This document shows, piece after piece, positions 15,469 through 24,787 of a stretch of DNA of 64,000 nt. Under the pieces are notes generated by a model. That model was not told where the DNA came from and ran no database searches. It was given only the letters and a program-made list of their open reading frames with translations. Made by a program: the position numbers and the translations under genes. Positions within the stretch are counted from its first letter, which is position 1. Every line of letters begins with the position of its first letter. The DNA lies in NCBI GenBank assembly GCA_902470815.1, contig CABRHS010000001.1, positions 128,327 to 192,326 of the forward strand, written 5' to 3'. This stretch comes from an uncultured Collinsella sp. GTDB lineage: Bacteria; Actinomycetota; Coriobacteriia; Coriobacteriales; Coriobacteriaceae.

Positions 15469-15747
15469 CCTGCCCTCCTGTTGCCATGTGCTGCAAGGTA
15501 TCAGATAATGATATCAAAACGTGTCAGATTTCGGCGCGGGGCGGGCGATGTCGATGAGGCTCTGGTGTCGAGACGTGTCGGCGCGCTTGCGGAGAGGTGC
15601 CGGCATGCCGTAATCGCGGCGAGGCTTCAGCCATGTGCCCGCGCCGTGTTCATCTCGACCGTTTACGGAATACTCAGCACATAATTCGACGATTTGCTGT
15701 ATCTATACATGTAGAAAAACATTTGTTTATTTGTTTAGGAGCTCTAT

Positions 15748-16758
15748 ATGGCAAAGGTCAGCGTGCGCGAGATCAGCCGCGCGACGGGATTCTCGCCCGC
15801 CACCGTATCCAACGCACTCAACGGTAAACGCAGCGTGAGCGAGGAGACGGCCCGGATCATCCGCGAGGCTGCCCAAACCATGGGCTACCAGCAGACCGCG
15901 CAGCTGGACGCCATCACGTTCGTGCTGGCGCGCAAGACCGGCAAGATCGTCGATGAGAGCACGTTCCATCCCTCCGTCATCGAGGGGGTGGAGCGCCAGG
16001 CGCGCCGCCACGGCATGAGCACGTCGTTCGTCTCCATCGACTTTTCCGATCTCGACCGGGCGCGTCCTCAGGTCGATGCCATCGTGAACGACCCCTCCGC
16101 CGCCATCGTGCTGCTTGGCACGGAGCTCGGCGAAGAGGATTACGAGCTGTTCCATGGTACCGCCGCCCATATTATCGTGCTCGACAGCTGGAGCGATCGC
16201 TACGATTTCGACGCGGTCGTGATGTCCAACGAGGACTCGACGCTGCGCGCCGTGAACCATTTGATCGAAAACGGGCATCGTAAGATCGGCTATCTGGCCG
16301 GTGATTTCCGCATCCAAAACTTCAACGCGCGCGAGCGGGGTTTCGAGCGCGCTCTCGCCGAGGTGGGCATCGCGCCCGATCCCACCTGGCGCGTTCCGTT
16401 GGGCACCACGCTGGAGACGGCGTATGAGGACATGGCCGCATGGCTTGCGAAGACGCCGCGCGAGGACCTCCCGACGGCGTATTTCGCCGACAACGACGTG
16501 CTCGCGGTGGGTGCCCTGAGGGCGCTGTCCGAGGCGGGAATCGATGTCCCGAACGACATCTCGATCATCGGGTTTGACGACTTGTCTGTGGGCGCGTTCT
16601 CCAATCCGCCGCTCACCACAGTGCACGTTCTTAAGCACGAGGTGGGCGAGATCGCCGTGCGCCGCTTGGTGGGCAATATCCGCAATCCCAAGAAATACAC
16701 GTGCAAAACACAGGTGAGCACGTATTTTGTCGAGCGCAAGAGCGTGCGCGAGCTCTAG
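15748..16758 (+). CDS. LacI family transcriptional regulator (locus A, plus strand)
   Basis: LacI/GalR repressor of 336 residues: helix-turn-helix at residues 1-25 (V-R-E-I-S-R-A-T-G-F-S-P-A-T-V-S-N-A-L-N-G), hinge, then a periplasmic-binding-protein-like sensor domain with D-N-D-V-L-A-V-G-A-L and I-S-I-I-G-F-D-D near the end. TAGGAG precedes ATG 15748. Its stop shares the tetranucleotide CTAG with the stop of the convergent LacI gene. The AT-rich upstream region carries the dyad CTATACATGTAG, a possible autoregulatory site. It probably responds to a sugar handled by locus A or B. Confidence 0.9.
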   Translation: MAKVSVREISRATGFSPATVSNALNGKRSVSEETARIIREAAQTMGYQQTAQLDAITFVLARKTGKIVDESTFHPSVIEGVERQARRHGMSTSFVSIDFSDLDRARPQVDAIVNDPSAAIVLLGTELGEEDYELFHGTAAHIIVLDSWSDRYDFDAVVMSNEDSTLRAVNHLIENGHRKIGYLAGDFRIQNFNARERGFERALAEVGIAPDPTWRVPLGTTLETAYEDMAAWLAKTPREDLPTAYFADNDVLAVGALRALSEAGIDVPNDISIIGFDDLSVGAFSNPPLTTVHVLKHEVGEIAVRRLVGNIRNPKKYTCKTQVSTYFVERKSVREL

Positions 16759-17750
16759 GCAGAACGGCGCTTGATGAGCGATGTCCCCAGCTCGATCTTG
16801 AGCGGGTGGTGTTCGGCCTCGTCGATAATCTCGACGAGGCGCCGTGCGGCGATGGAGCCCATATATTGCGAAGGAACATTGAGCGTGGTCAGTTGAGGCT
16901 GCACGTAGGTTCCGCCGGCGTTGTTGTCGAAGCCGACGATGCGTACGTCATCAGGCACGCGATAACCACGCTCGATAAAGGCTTTCATGGCCCCAATAGC
17001 TATATCGTCAAAGACAGCGACGTAGTTTTGGGCGAGGGGTTCGCCCGAATCAATAATGTCGAGCATGCCGGCGTATGCCTCATCTGGAGCGGCGGCGAGC
17101 TCGTGGATGGTGCCGAACTTTTCCGAGCCCGATAGCTGACCGATGGCGTGCTCGTAGGCGAAGCGTCGTTCGGTGAAGTTGCCCACGGTAACGGTCGTCG
17201 TTAACAGCCCGGGGACAGATCCATACTTCGAATACAGGTACTGCATGGCCAGCATCATGCTGGCGGCGTTGTCGATCTTGACCGTATCGACCCCAGCGCT
17301 CATGCATGAGTCTAACAGCAGCAGAGGACAGTCCAGCGATGCAAACGGCATAAAATCCGAATCGAGCATCTCGGTTGCAAGGATGATGACACCATCGTAT
17401 TGTGCTTCGGTGATGTCGGCGATCTGCTGCTGAGTGTTTTCGAACGGCGAGTAGTTCACCAGCGAAAACGAGAATCCCGCGTGTCTAAGGGTGCCCTCGA
17501 CTCCGGCGAGCATATCGGCGAAGAAGGGGGTCGTAAAGATGCGGCGCCGGTTAAAGGCAACCAAGGCAACGGTTCCGCTCTTTTGGCGCTCGAACTTAAT
17601 CTTGCTAAAGTCGTAACCTAGGGCTTCGGCGGTACTAAGTACCAGCTGCCGTGTTTTTTCGCTTACGCCGCGTCGATTGTTAAGTGCAAGGGAAACGGCC
17701 GCTGCCGAAATTCCCAGCTGGTCAGCGATCTGTTTTGCAGTAACGGCCAT
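16755..17750 (-). CDS. LacI family transcriptional regulator (locus A, minus strand)
   Basis: LacI/GalR repressor of 331 residues, divergent from the hydrolase-glycosidase-PTS operon that begins at 17902 and therefore its likely regulator. The helix-turn-helix is T-A-K-Q-I-A-D-Q-L-G-I-S-A-A-A-V-S-L-A-L-N; the effector domain ends with V-R-I-V-G-F-D-N-N. ATG 17750 with AGGAACC upstream is preferred over an in-frame start at 17780. The intergenic region contains GCTTAA (17783-17788) with TTAAGC (17803-17808), a dyad that may be its operator. Codon use is less GC-rich than in the housekeeping genes, as through most of locus A. Confidence 0.9.
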   Translation of the reverse strand: MAVTAKQIADQLGISAAAVSLALNNRRGVSEKTRQLVLSTAEALGYDFSKIKFERQKSGTVALVAFNRRRIFTTPFFADMLAGVEGTLRHAGFSFSLVNYSPFENTQQQIADITEAQYDGVIILATEMLDSDFMPFASLDCPLLLLDSCMSAGVDTVKIDNAASMMLAMQYLYSKYGSVPGLLTTTVTVGNFTERRFAYEHAIGQLSGSEKFGTIHELAAAPDEAYAGMLDIIDSGEPLAQNYVAVFDDIAIGAMKAFIERGYRVPDDVRIVGFDNNAGGTYVQPQLTTLNVPSQYMGSIAARRLVEIIDEAEHHPLKIELGTSLIKRRSA

Positions 17751-17901
17751 GGTGGTTCCTAACGTTTGTGAACTTACCATGAGCTTAACACCAGGCTGTT
17801 TATTAAGCTAATTATTTAGTAAATCAACTTAAGAATCAATAGAAGTTAAGTAGCGTCCCCAGTAGAGTCTGTCTCAGCAAAACAACGACAAGGGGGATGA
17901 G

Positions 17902-19374
17902 ATGGTCAGCGGTATTTTTGAAATGCCCATTACGGATCAGAGCTATCCGTTTTCGAGCGCCGAACGCTACTGTCATCTGAGCACAAAGGATTACGTCGAG
18001 CGCGAGTATCGCGTTGACGGTACCGCCAACGTGTATCGCACCGCCGACGAAGACGGCGGCGTGGAGGTCATGACTGCCGACGCCCCTTATTCCAATCGGA
18101 TCGTTGTTCGTGCTCCGAAAGATCCGGCGCAAGCGAGTGGCAATGTGGTCGTGGAGATCATCAATCCCACATCGTTTATGGAAATCGAGCGCATGTGGAT
18201 TTTGGGTCACGGCGAGTTTGTGCGCTCTGGCGATATCTATGTGGGCATTACCAGCAAGCCCAATACCATCGCCAAGCTCAAGGAATTCAATCCCGATCGC
18301 TATGCCTTCATGAGCTGGGCAAACCCAACTCCCGAGTGGCCCTTTGACTTTGATCCGGAACAGCTCGTACGCGACGGCGCGCTTCCCGACATGGACATCT
18401 CTTACGAGACTGGCCTGTTTTGGGACATGCTGACCGATCTTGCGTGGCTCTTGCGCGGAGACTCCGACCTTAACCCGATCCGCGACTATCCTCGCCAGGC
18501 AATTTGCCTTACAGGATGGTCTCAGTCCGGCGCCTACCTGTTCCGCTACCTTAACAGTTTTGCCTATCGCGAGGATGTGCGCCGTGACGGCCGCGTGTTT
18601 GACGGATACCTGTCTGGCGGTGGCATCCATTCGATGTGCATTCCCGTCAACCAGTATGAATGCAGCCGGGAATACGCACACCATCTACTGCGTGTGGAGC
18701 ACGTCGAGGAGCCGTTTATCGCCCTTCAGACCGAAAGCGAGAACGGTCGCTTTGAGAGTTGGCGCACGCTTATGCCCGATAGCGACGATCCCGATTTTAA
18801 GTACCGGCTGTACGAGGTGACGGGTGCTTCCCACGATACGCAGTGGAGTTACGTCGACTATTACCAAGACGACGAGGATCTTAAGCGTATCGACCATCTG
18901 CCGGTGTATGTCGGTAAGCATGCCGAAGCAAACGCCTATCCGTCGCAGTATCTGTTCCATGCTGCATTCCGTAACCTGTTCCGCTGGGTCCGTACGGGTG
19001 CAGCTCCGGCAATCTGTCCACGCATTGAGCTGGACGCGAACGGCGAGAACGTAAAGGACGCCCTGGGAAATACCAAGGGCGGACTTCGCACCTGCCTGCT
19101 CGAGCATCCGTTTGCCCGCTACTCCAACACGAGCTTGGTGGAGCCGGGGCAGGGCACGGTCGATAAGACGAGCGATAAGGACGGGCTGTTTGGCCACATG
19201 GAGTCGTTCTCGGCATCGATGCTCAAAGAGCTGTACGGGTCGCTCGAAAACTATCGCGCTTTATGTGAGCGCGATACAGCGATCGGGGTGTCACAAGGCT
19301 TTATTTGTGCCGAGGATGCCCAGGCGATCGTTGATTTTGCCATGGCATCCGCCCGTGAGCGAGGACTGAACTAG
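17902..19374 (+). CDS. Alpha/beta hydrolase domain-containing protein (PF20091-like)
   Basis: Predicted cytoplasmic esterase of 490 residues. The nucleophile elbow G-W-S-Q-S-G lies near residue 210, in the context I-C-L-T-G-W-S-Q-S-G-A-Y-L, and a possible catalytic His follows in G-A-S-H-D. Length and layout fit the large alpha/beta hydrolase family PF20091. No signal peptide is seen. First gene of the operon with the DUF5060/DUF4038 glycosidase (28 bases downstream) and the PTS genes, so it may remove acyl groups from an imported plant glycoside; this is inference. GGGGGATGAG precedes ATG 17902. Confidence 0.75.
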   Translation: MVSGIFEMPITDQSYPFSSAERYCHLSTKDYVEREYRVDGTANVYRTADEDGGVEVMTADAPYSNRIVVRAPKDPAQASGNVVVEIINPTSFMEIERMWILGHGEFVRSGDIYVGITSKPNTIAKLKEFNPDRYAFMSWANPTPEWPFDFDPEQLVRDGALPDMDISYETGLFWDMLTDLAWLLRGDSDLNPIRDYPRQAICLTGWSQSGAYLFRYLNSFAYREDVRRDGRVFDGYLSGGGIHSMCIPVNQYECSREYAHHLLRVEHVEEPFIALQTESENGRFESWRTLMPDSDDPDFKYRLYEVTGASHDTQWSYVDYYQDDEDLKRIDHLPVYVGKHAEANAYPSQYLFHAAFRNLFRWVRTGAAPAICPRIELDANGENVKDALGNTKGGLRTCLLEHPFARYSNTSLVEPGQGTVDKTSDKDGLFGHMESFSASMLKELYGSLENYRALCERDTAIGVSQGFICAEDAQAIVDFAMASARERGLN

Positions 19375-19402
19375 CAAGACTAAGACCGGAGAGGGGTCTG
19401 CA

Positions 19403-21025
19403 ATGGATATGACGTTGAATCAAGATGCCGTTGCCGAGATTTGGCGACCGGTTGTTCTGACGTTTGAGAGCGCCTGTTCGTTCGGTAACCCGTTTTTAGA
19501 CGTTGAGATTTGGGCGGAGTTCACCGGCTCGAGTGGCAGGGTAATTCGCCGCGAGGCCTACTGGGATGGTGGGCGTACCTACTGCGTGTCGTTTGCCCCG
19601 ACCGAGCTGGGTGTCTGGAACTATGTTATCGAGGCTCCCGAGCAGACCGGTCTTAATGGCTGCATGGGCCGTGTCGAGGCCGTGCCGTACGCGGGCGACC
19701 TCGATTTGTATCGCCATGGTTTTATCCGCGTTGCAGACAATCCGCACCTGTTTGCCTATTCAGATGGTACGCCGTTCTTTTGGCTGGGCGATACCCATTG
19801 GGAGTTTGCCTACCGCGAGAGCTGGGATGCGTCGAACCACCCCGGCATGACGAGCCAATTTCGCGGCATGGTCGACCTGCGTGCCGAGCAGGGCTTTACC
19901 GTCTATCAGACCAACCTGCGCTCTGACATGGGCGCAGGAGATCGCTATTGGATTGACGGTGGCATGGCCAAGGGCGTGGAAGATGTGCCTAATGTGGCCT
20001 TCTACCAGCGGGAGCTCGACCGCCGCATGGCCTATATCGCCGATGCGGGCTTAGTGAATGCGCTTGGGCAAGCGTGGGCGTTTGCCATTCTCGGCGAGCA
20101 TGCCGTGGAACACCAAAAGCACCTCGCCCGCTACCTGGTGGCGCGCTACGGTGCATATCCGATGGTGTGGACGCTTGCCGGCGAGGTTGCCGGATACCGC
20201 AAAGAAGGTCGAGCCGCCATGCTTGACGGCTGGCGTGAGGTCGCCTTGGAGATTGAGGCACGCGACGGCTATGGTCATCTGGCGACGGCGCACTATACCA
20301 ACGAGCGCCCCTTTGCCGATTACTACCAGGATGAACCCTGGATGGACTTTACGCTCAACCAGGCCGGTCACGGCGATTACCTCATCAAGACAAGCGACTA
20401 CTTTGACTATCTGGCAGCTCATGACGACAAGCCCTTCGTTGAGGGCGAGGCGCTCTACGAGTTTTGCTCGACGCTCGAGGAGATGGGTACGCGCCTGTGC
20501 ACCGCAGACATGCTGCGCCGCGTGGCGTATATCTGCATGCAGGCCGGCGGCGCCGGCTATACCTACGGAGCCCAGGGAATCTGGGACAACGTGTGGGAAA
20601 GCCCTGAGGAGCTCGACCCCTTTATGGCGATCTTCAACCGCTTTGGCATTACTTGGGCCCAGGCGGTAGACGGAGAAGGTGCGGTGCAGATGGGCTACAT
20701 GCGTTCCTTCTACGAAGACAATCACTTCTGGGAGCTCGCTCCCTACGAAACGACCGATGCGGGCAACCTGTTTGCCAACAAGGCTCCGCTGGCAACCGCC
20801 GACCAGGACCTTTCGCGCATCGTCGCGTACTTTGGCGATACCGTGCGCCAAAAGCTTGCTATCGAGGGTGTGCCGACGGGCGCTGCCTATGCAAGCCGAT
20901 GGTTTAACCCTCGCACGGGCGCATACCGTGACGGCGAGGACGCCCTTGCCGTCACGGGCAGCATCATTCTGCCTGACAAACCCGGGGTTGGGGATTGGCT
21001 CCTCGTCCTCGAGCTCAAGGCGTAA
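19403..21025 (+). CDS. DUF5060-DUF4038 glycosidase (apiosidase-like, GH140-related)
   Basis: Predicted glycoside hydrolase of 540 residues. Residues about 8-90 are a DUF5060 beta-sandwich; about 105-430 are the DUF4038 (apiosidase-like) TIM barrel, with F-F-W-L-G-D-T-H-W-E at the start and W-T-L-A-G-E-V-A-G-Y, which carries a candidate catalytic Glu, in mid-barrel; the last 80 residues resemble the small C-terminal domain of the family. No signal peptide, so it acts in the cytoplasm. The characterised relative is the GH140 apiosidase that acts on rhamnogalacturonan II. It follows the hydrolase after 28 bases and precedes a lactose-type PTS. Specificity for apiose is inference. Confidence 0.78.
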   Translation: MDMTLNQDAVAEIWRPVVLTFESACSFGNPFLDVEIWAEFTGSSGRVIRREAYWDGGRTYCVSFAPTELGVWNYVIEAPEQTGLNGCMGRVEAVPYAGDLDLYRHGFIRVADNPHLFAYSDGTPFFWLGDTHWEFAYRESWDASNHPGMTSQFRGMVDLRAEQGFTVYQTNLRSDMGAGDRYWIDGGMAKGVEDVPNVAFYQRELDRRMAYIADAGLVNALGQAWAFAILGEHAVEHQKHLARYLVARYGAYPMVWTLAGEVAGYRKEGRAAMLDGWREVALEIEARDGYGHLATAHYTNERPFADYYQDEPWMDFTLNQAGHGDYLIKTSDYFDYLAAHDDKPFVEGEALYEFCSTLEEMGTRLCTADMLRRVAYICMQAGGAGYTYGAQGIWDNVWESPEELDPFMAIFNRFGITWAQAVDGEGAVQMGYMRSFYEDNHFWELAPYETTDAGNLFANKAPLATADQDLSRIVAYFGDTVRQKLAIEGVPTGAAYASRWFNPRTGAYRDGEDALAVTGSIILPDKPGVGDWLLVLELKA

Positions 21026-21119
21026 CCATATTTCCATTGGTCATAGGCGGGAAAGAGTCGGCCGCAATTTCCCGTTTGACAGCTAGATGAATCGTTTAGA
21101 GAGGATCAGTGAACACAAA

Positions 21120-22391
21120 ATGAGCGTTCTCGATTCGATGCAGGGCTTCCTCGAGAAGCACGTGGGCCCCATTGCCCACAAAGTGAGTAGCTTTAAGGTC
21201 GTAAAGGGCCTTATGTCCGGCATGATGGCGACCATGCCCGTTACGCTGGGCGTGGCGCTGCTCTCCATTATCAACGGGCTGCCGATCCCGCCGCTGCAGG
21301 CGTTCCTTGCCAGCACCGGCATGTCGGCGACGATTACCGACGTACTGGTCGTTACCATGAACCTCGGCGCCATCTACATGTGCGCCTCGGTCTCGTACTC
21401 CTACGGCAAGGTGCTCGGGAACAAAGGCCTTACGTCGACGGTTGCGGCTATTGGCGTTTTGCTCCTGCTGATTCCTCTTGGCCATGCCGAGGACGGCTCG
21501 ACGTTTATCGTGACCCGTTATCTGGGCAGCTCGGGTCTGTTCGTTGCGCTGCTCGTGGCGTTGATCGTGCCGAAGGCGCTTAACTTCCTTATGAAGCATA
21601 TCGCCATCCCCATGCCCGATTCCGTCCCTCAGTTCGTTACCGATTCGCTGTCTCCGATGTTCTGCGCCATCGTCATCTTCACCACGGCTGCTCTGGTTAA
21701 GTGGGGCATGGGCATGACGAGCTTCGGCGATGTCTTTAACCTCATCAACAGCACCATTGCCACTCCCGTTATGTTCCTGGGCTCCAGCCCCTGGGCCGTT
21801 GTCATTTACTTTACGCTGTGCAACCTGCTGTTCTTCTTTGGTATCCACCCCAGCGTCCTGATGGGCGTGTACATGCCGGTTATCCAAGCCTGCGCTCTTG
21901 CCAACACTGAGGCATTCGTTGCCGGCCAGCCACTGCCGTACCTGTCGTTCATCATCATGTTCTCTGTCGGTTCTGTTGACGCCCTTGGCATGGAGCTTGC
22001 GCTGCTCACGGCCAAGTCCGAGCGCTACAAGGCCCTCTCCAAGATTGCCCTGGTGCCCGCACTCTTCAACATCTCCGAGCCCATCATCTTCGGTACGCCC
22101 ATTGCCATGAACCCTTATATGTTCATCCCCTACATCCTGCTCAAGCCCGTGGCCTGCATTGCTGCCGCCGTCGGCCTGATGCTCGGTCTGGGCAATGCAT
22201 TTAACCCGACCATTTCCATGCCGTTTGTCGTGCCGCTGCCCATCAGCAACTTCTTTACGGGCGGCATTGGCTTGGTCGCAATCGTCCTCGCCGCAATCCT
22301 GCTGGTCGGACTGCTGTTTATCCCGTTCGTCAAGATGGCCGATAAGGAGGCACTGGCCGAGGAAGCTGCTGCAAAGGCTTCTGCCGAGTAG
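21120..22391 (+). CDS. PTS lactose/cellobiose-type permease EIIC
   Basis: Membrane permease of a lactose/cellobiose-family phosphotransferase system, 423 residues, about ten helices. F-F-F-G-I-H-P-S-V and N-I-S-E-P-I-I-F-G-T-P are the family substrate-site motifs. ATG 21120 is used because homologues start here (L-E-K-H-V-G-P-I-A); an in-frame ATG at 21087 has no ribosome-binding site. IIB and IIA are separate genes downstream, as usual for this type. The family takes up mostly beta-linked disaccharides; with the apiosidase-like gene upstream an apiosyl-glycoside is a reasonable but unproven substrate. Confidence 0.92.
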   Translation: MSVLDSMQGFLEKHVGPIAHKVSSFKVVKGLMSGMMATMPVTLGVALLSIINGLPIPPLQAFLASTGMSATITDVLVVTMNLGAIYMCASVSYSYGKVLGNKGLTSTVAAIGVLLLLIPLGHAEDGSTFIVTRYLGSSGLFVALLVALIVPKALNFLMKHIAIPMPDSVPQFVTDSLSPMFCAIVIFTTAALVKWGMGMTSFGDVFNLINSTIATPVMFLGSSPWAVVIYFTLCNLLFFFGIHPSVLMGVYMPVIQACALANTEAFVAGQPLPYLSFIIMFSVGSVDALGMELALLTAKSERYKALSKIALVPALFNISEPIIFGTPIAMNPYMFIPYILLKPVACIAAAVGLMLGLGNAFNPTISMPFVVPLPISNFFTGGIGLVAIVLAAILLVGLLFIPFVKMADKEALAEEAAAKASAE

Positions 22392-22481
22392 GTCATTGTC
22401 CACAAGTTCGAAGGTTCGGCCGATCGCGTTGATCGCCGAAACATATAAGTCCCTGTGAGGGGTTACAGGAAAGGAACTGCA

Positions 22482-22784
22482 ATGAAAAACATCGTTCTAA
22501 TGTGCGCCGGCGGCATGTCCACGAGCATCATCATGAAGAACATCAAGAAGGCTGCTGACGCCGAGGGTCTGGAGTGCGAGGTCTCCGCCCACGCCGTCAA
22601 CGAGGCCGCGACCATTGGCCGCAATGCCGACTGCATCCTGCTTGGGCCGCAGGTTGGCTATGCCAAGGACGAGGTCTGCGCCGCATGTCCCGAGGTGCCG
22701 GTGGGCGTGATCCCCATGACCACCTACGGCATGATGGACGGCGTTAAGGCGCTAGCCCAAGCCAAGGAACTGATGAGGCTCTAA
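22482..22784 (+). CDS. PTS lactose/cellobiose-type EIIB
   Basis: Cytoplasmic phosphocarrier, 100 residues, that passes phosphate from IIA to the incoming sugar. The phosphorylated residue is Cys8 in V-L-M-C-A-G-G-M-S-T-S, the P-loop of cellobiose-type IIB proteins. AGGAAAGGA precedes ATG 22482; an in-frame ATG 27 bases earlier lacks such a site. It lies 90 bases after EIIC and 2 bases before EIIA. Confidence 0.93.
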   Translation: MKNIVLMCAGGMSTSIIMKNIKKAADAEGLECEVSAHAVNEAATIGRNADCILLGPQVGYAKDEVCAACPEVPVGVIPMTTYGMMDGVKALAQAKELMRL

Positions 22785-22786
22785 GC

Positions 22787-23104
22787 ATGACGACAGAAGA
22801 GATTCAGCTTCAGAGCTTTCAGATCATTGCAGGCGTCGGCTGCGCGCGTAGCTGCTATATCGATGCGATTCACCTGGCCCGCGACGGTAAGTTCGAAGAG
22901 GCCGAGGCAAAGATCGCCGAGGGCCAGCAGCATTATGCCGAGGGTCACGCGGCTCACGGCGGCCTTGTCCAGCAGACGGCTGCCGGCGAGGACCTGAGCA
23001 TCGACCTTTTGGTCGTCCATGCCGAGGACCAGCTTATGAGTGCCGAGGGCTTTGGCATCCTGGCCAAGGAGTTCGTGGACGTCTATCGCAAGATGGGCGC
23101 TTAG
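22787..23104 (+). CDS. PTS lactose/cellobiose-type EIIA
   Basis: Trimeric helical phosphocarrier of 105 residues that takes phosphate from HPr and gives it to IIB. The active-site histidine is His78 in L-L-V-V-H-A-E-D-Q-L-M, and the N-terminal helix has the family pattern S-F-Q-I-I-A-G-V-G-x-A-R-S. It starts 2 bases after the IIB stop. Closes the locus A operon; a strong terminator follows about 90 bases later. Confidence 0.93.
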   Translation: MTTEEIQLQSFQIIAGVGCARSCYIDAIHLARDGKFEEAEAKIAEGQQHYAEGHAAHGGLVQQTAAGEDLSIDLLVVHAEDQLMSAEGFGILAKEFVDVYRKMGA

Positions 23105-23194
23105 CCACGGACTTTGCCGCCAGGTTATCACCGTGCGCGGTGTACTCCCGGTAACAGGGCGGTGTTGATTCGTTTACATACATGTGCGGATAGG

Positions 23195-23218
23195 GAGGGC
23201 CCTTCGGGGCCCTCTTTT
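23195..23218 (+). terminator. Intrinsic terminator of the locus A operon
   Basis: Perfect 8-bp stem GAGGGCCC/GGGCCCTC capped by a UUCG tetraloop and followed by TTTT. Confidence 0.9.
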
Positions 23219-23317
23219 GTTCCCCTTGTATGTTCAGGTTGTTTACATACCGTTTAGGCTGATTTCTCTACCGTTTACGGGTATTTCGCGTTACACTTCT
23301 AAACAAAAGAGTAAAAC

Positions 23318-23363
23318 ATTTAGTAAACAGAACAAAACGAAACACGCGTCTGTTTACTGAACA
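23318..23363 (+). promoter_or_regulatory. Operator region of locus B
   Basis: TGTTTACTGAACA (23351-23363) is a 13-bp dyad with one mismatched pair, 21 bases before the isomerase start. A related half, ATTTAGTAAACAGAAC, lies in opposite orientation at 23318-23333. The same motif, CGTTCAGTAAACA, is at 34145-34157 before the locus C permease. Size and symmetry suit a LacI-family repressor. Confidence 0.55.
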
Positions 23364-23384
23364 TACAGCTAGGGGAGGACGTAC

Positions 23385-24785
23385 ATGGATAAGATCAAGC
23401 TCGGTTTTGTGCCCACGCGCCGCAGCATCTTTAGCGCGCCGGACGCGCTTAAGTATCGCGGCCTGACGGCTGACCGCCTGCGCGAGATCGGTGTCGACAT
23501 CGTGGACATCGACGACATTAACGACGAGGGCCTGCTCTTTGACGACGGCCATATCGAGCCTATCGTCAAGAAGTTCCGCGCCGAAGGCGTCGACGGCATC
23601 ATGCTGTGCCACGCTAACTTTGGCACCGAGTACGTTTGCGCCCGTCTTGCCCGCGAGCTCGGTCTGCCTGTGCTGCTGTGGGGTCCGCGTGACGAGCGTC
23701 CCGAGCCCGATGGCACCCGCCTGCGCGATAGCCAGTGCGGCCTGTTCGCCACCGGCAAGGTTCTGCGCCGCTTCCAGGTTCCCTTTACCTATATGACCAA
23801 CTGCCGCCTGACCGACCCCGAGTTCGAGCGCGGCGTCTGGGACTTTTTGGCCGTATGCAATGTGGTCAAGACCTTCAAGCACACTCGCATCCTGCAGATG
23901 GCGACCCGTCCGTTCGACTTCTGGTCCACCATGTGCAACGAGGGCGAGCTGCTCGAGAAGTTCAATATTCAGCTTTCGCCCATCCCCATGACCGAACTCG
24001 TTCAGGCTGTGCGCGACGCTCAGGCCGACGAGCAGGCCATGGCCGCCATGCTCGACCACATTCGTCACAGCTTTGAGATCTGCATACCCGAGGACAAGGT
24101 CCCCGCGGTCGCAGGCCTCGCCATCGCTATGAAGCGCCTGGTCGAGAAGTACGGCTGCAACGCCGGCGCCATCCAGTGCTGGAACGCTCTGCAGGACGAG
24201 CTGGGCATTATGCCCTGCGCCGCCAACGCCATCCTCAACGAGATGGGCATCCCTATCGTATGCGAGACCGATATCCATGGCGCCATCACCGCGCTGATGG
24301 TCGAGGCTGCCGACCTGGGCCGTCACCGTGGCATGTTCGCCGACTGGACCGTGCGCCATCCCGATAACGAGAACGGCGAGCTGCTGCAGCATTGCGGCCC
24401 CTGGCCCTGCAGCTGCGCGGCCGTCAAGCCCAAGCTCACCTACCCGCTGGCTTTCGATCACCCCGGCGCGCTGACGGCCGAGGCTAAACACGGCGACCTC
24501 ACCCTTGCCCGCTTTGACGGCGACAACGGCGAGTACTCGCTGCTGCTGGGCAACGCCCGCGGCATCGACGGCCCGGCCGGCATGGGCACCTACCTGTGGG
24601 TCGAGGTCGACAACCTCAAGCGCCTCGAGGCCAAGATTGTCGAGGGTCCCTACATCCACCACTGCGTCGCTATTCACGCCAACGTGGTGCCGGTGCTCTA
24701 CGAGGCGTGCAAGTACATCGGCATTGCCCCCGATTTATACGACCCCATCGAAGAAGACGTTAAAGCCTACCTGCGAGGAGAGTAG
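23385..24785 (+). CDS. L-fucose/L-arabinose isomerase family protein
   Basis: Predicted metal-dependent aldose-ketose isomerase of 466 residues. G-I-P-I-V-C-E-T-D-I-H-G-A-I-T corresponds to the segment of fucose isomerase that carries metal-binding Glu and Asp, and a late H-H-C-V-A-I-H may supply the His ligand. It is shorter than fucose isomerase (about 590) and arabinose isomerase (about 500). It begins an operon with a two-part transketolase and an FGGY kinase, which suggests the sequence isomerisation, phosphorylation, C-C cleavage. With apiosidase-like genes close by, apiose to apulose is the favoured but unproven reaction. GGGGAGG precedes ATG 23385. Confidence 0.8.
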   Translation: MDKIKLGFVPTRRSIFSAPDALKYRGLTADRLREIGVDIVDIDDINDEGLLFDDGHIEPIVKKFRAEGVDGIMLCHANFGTEYVCARLARELGLPVLLWGPRDERPEPDGTRLRDSQCGLFATGKVLRRFQVPFTYMTNCRLTDPEFERGVWDFLAVCNVVKTFKHTRILQMATRPFDFWSTMCNEGELLEKFNIQLSPIPMTELVQAVRDAQADEQAMAAMLDHIRHSFEICIPEDKVPAVAGLAIAMKRLVEKYGCNAGAIQCWNALQDELGIMPCAANAILNEMGIPIVCETDIHGAITALMVEAADLGRHRGMFADWTVRHPDNENGELLQHCGPWPCSCAAVKPKLTYPLAFDHPGALTAEAKHGDLTLARFDGDNGEYSLLLGNARGIDGPAGMGTYLWVEVDNLKRLEAKIVEGPYIHHCVAIHANVVPVLYEACKYIGIAPDLYDPIEEDVKAYLRGE

Positions 24786-24787
24786 AA

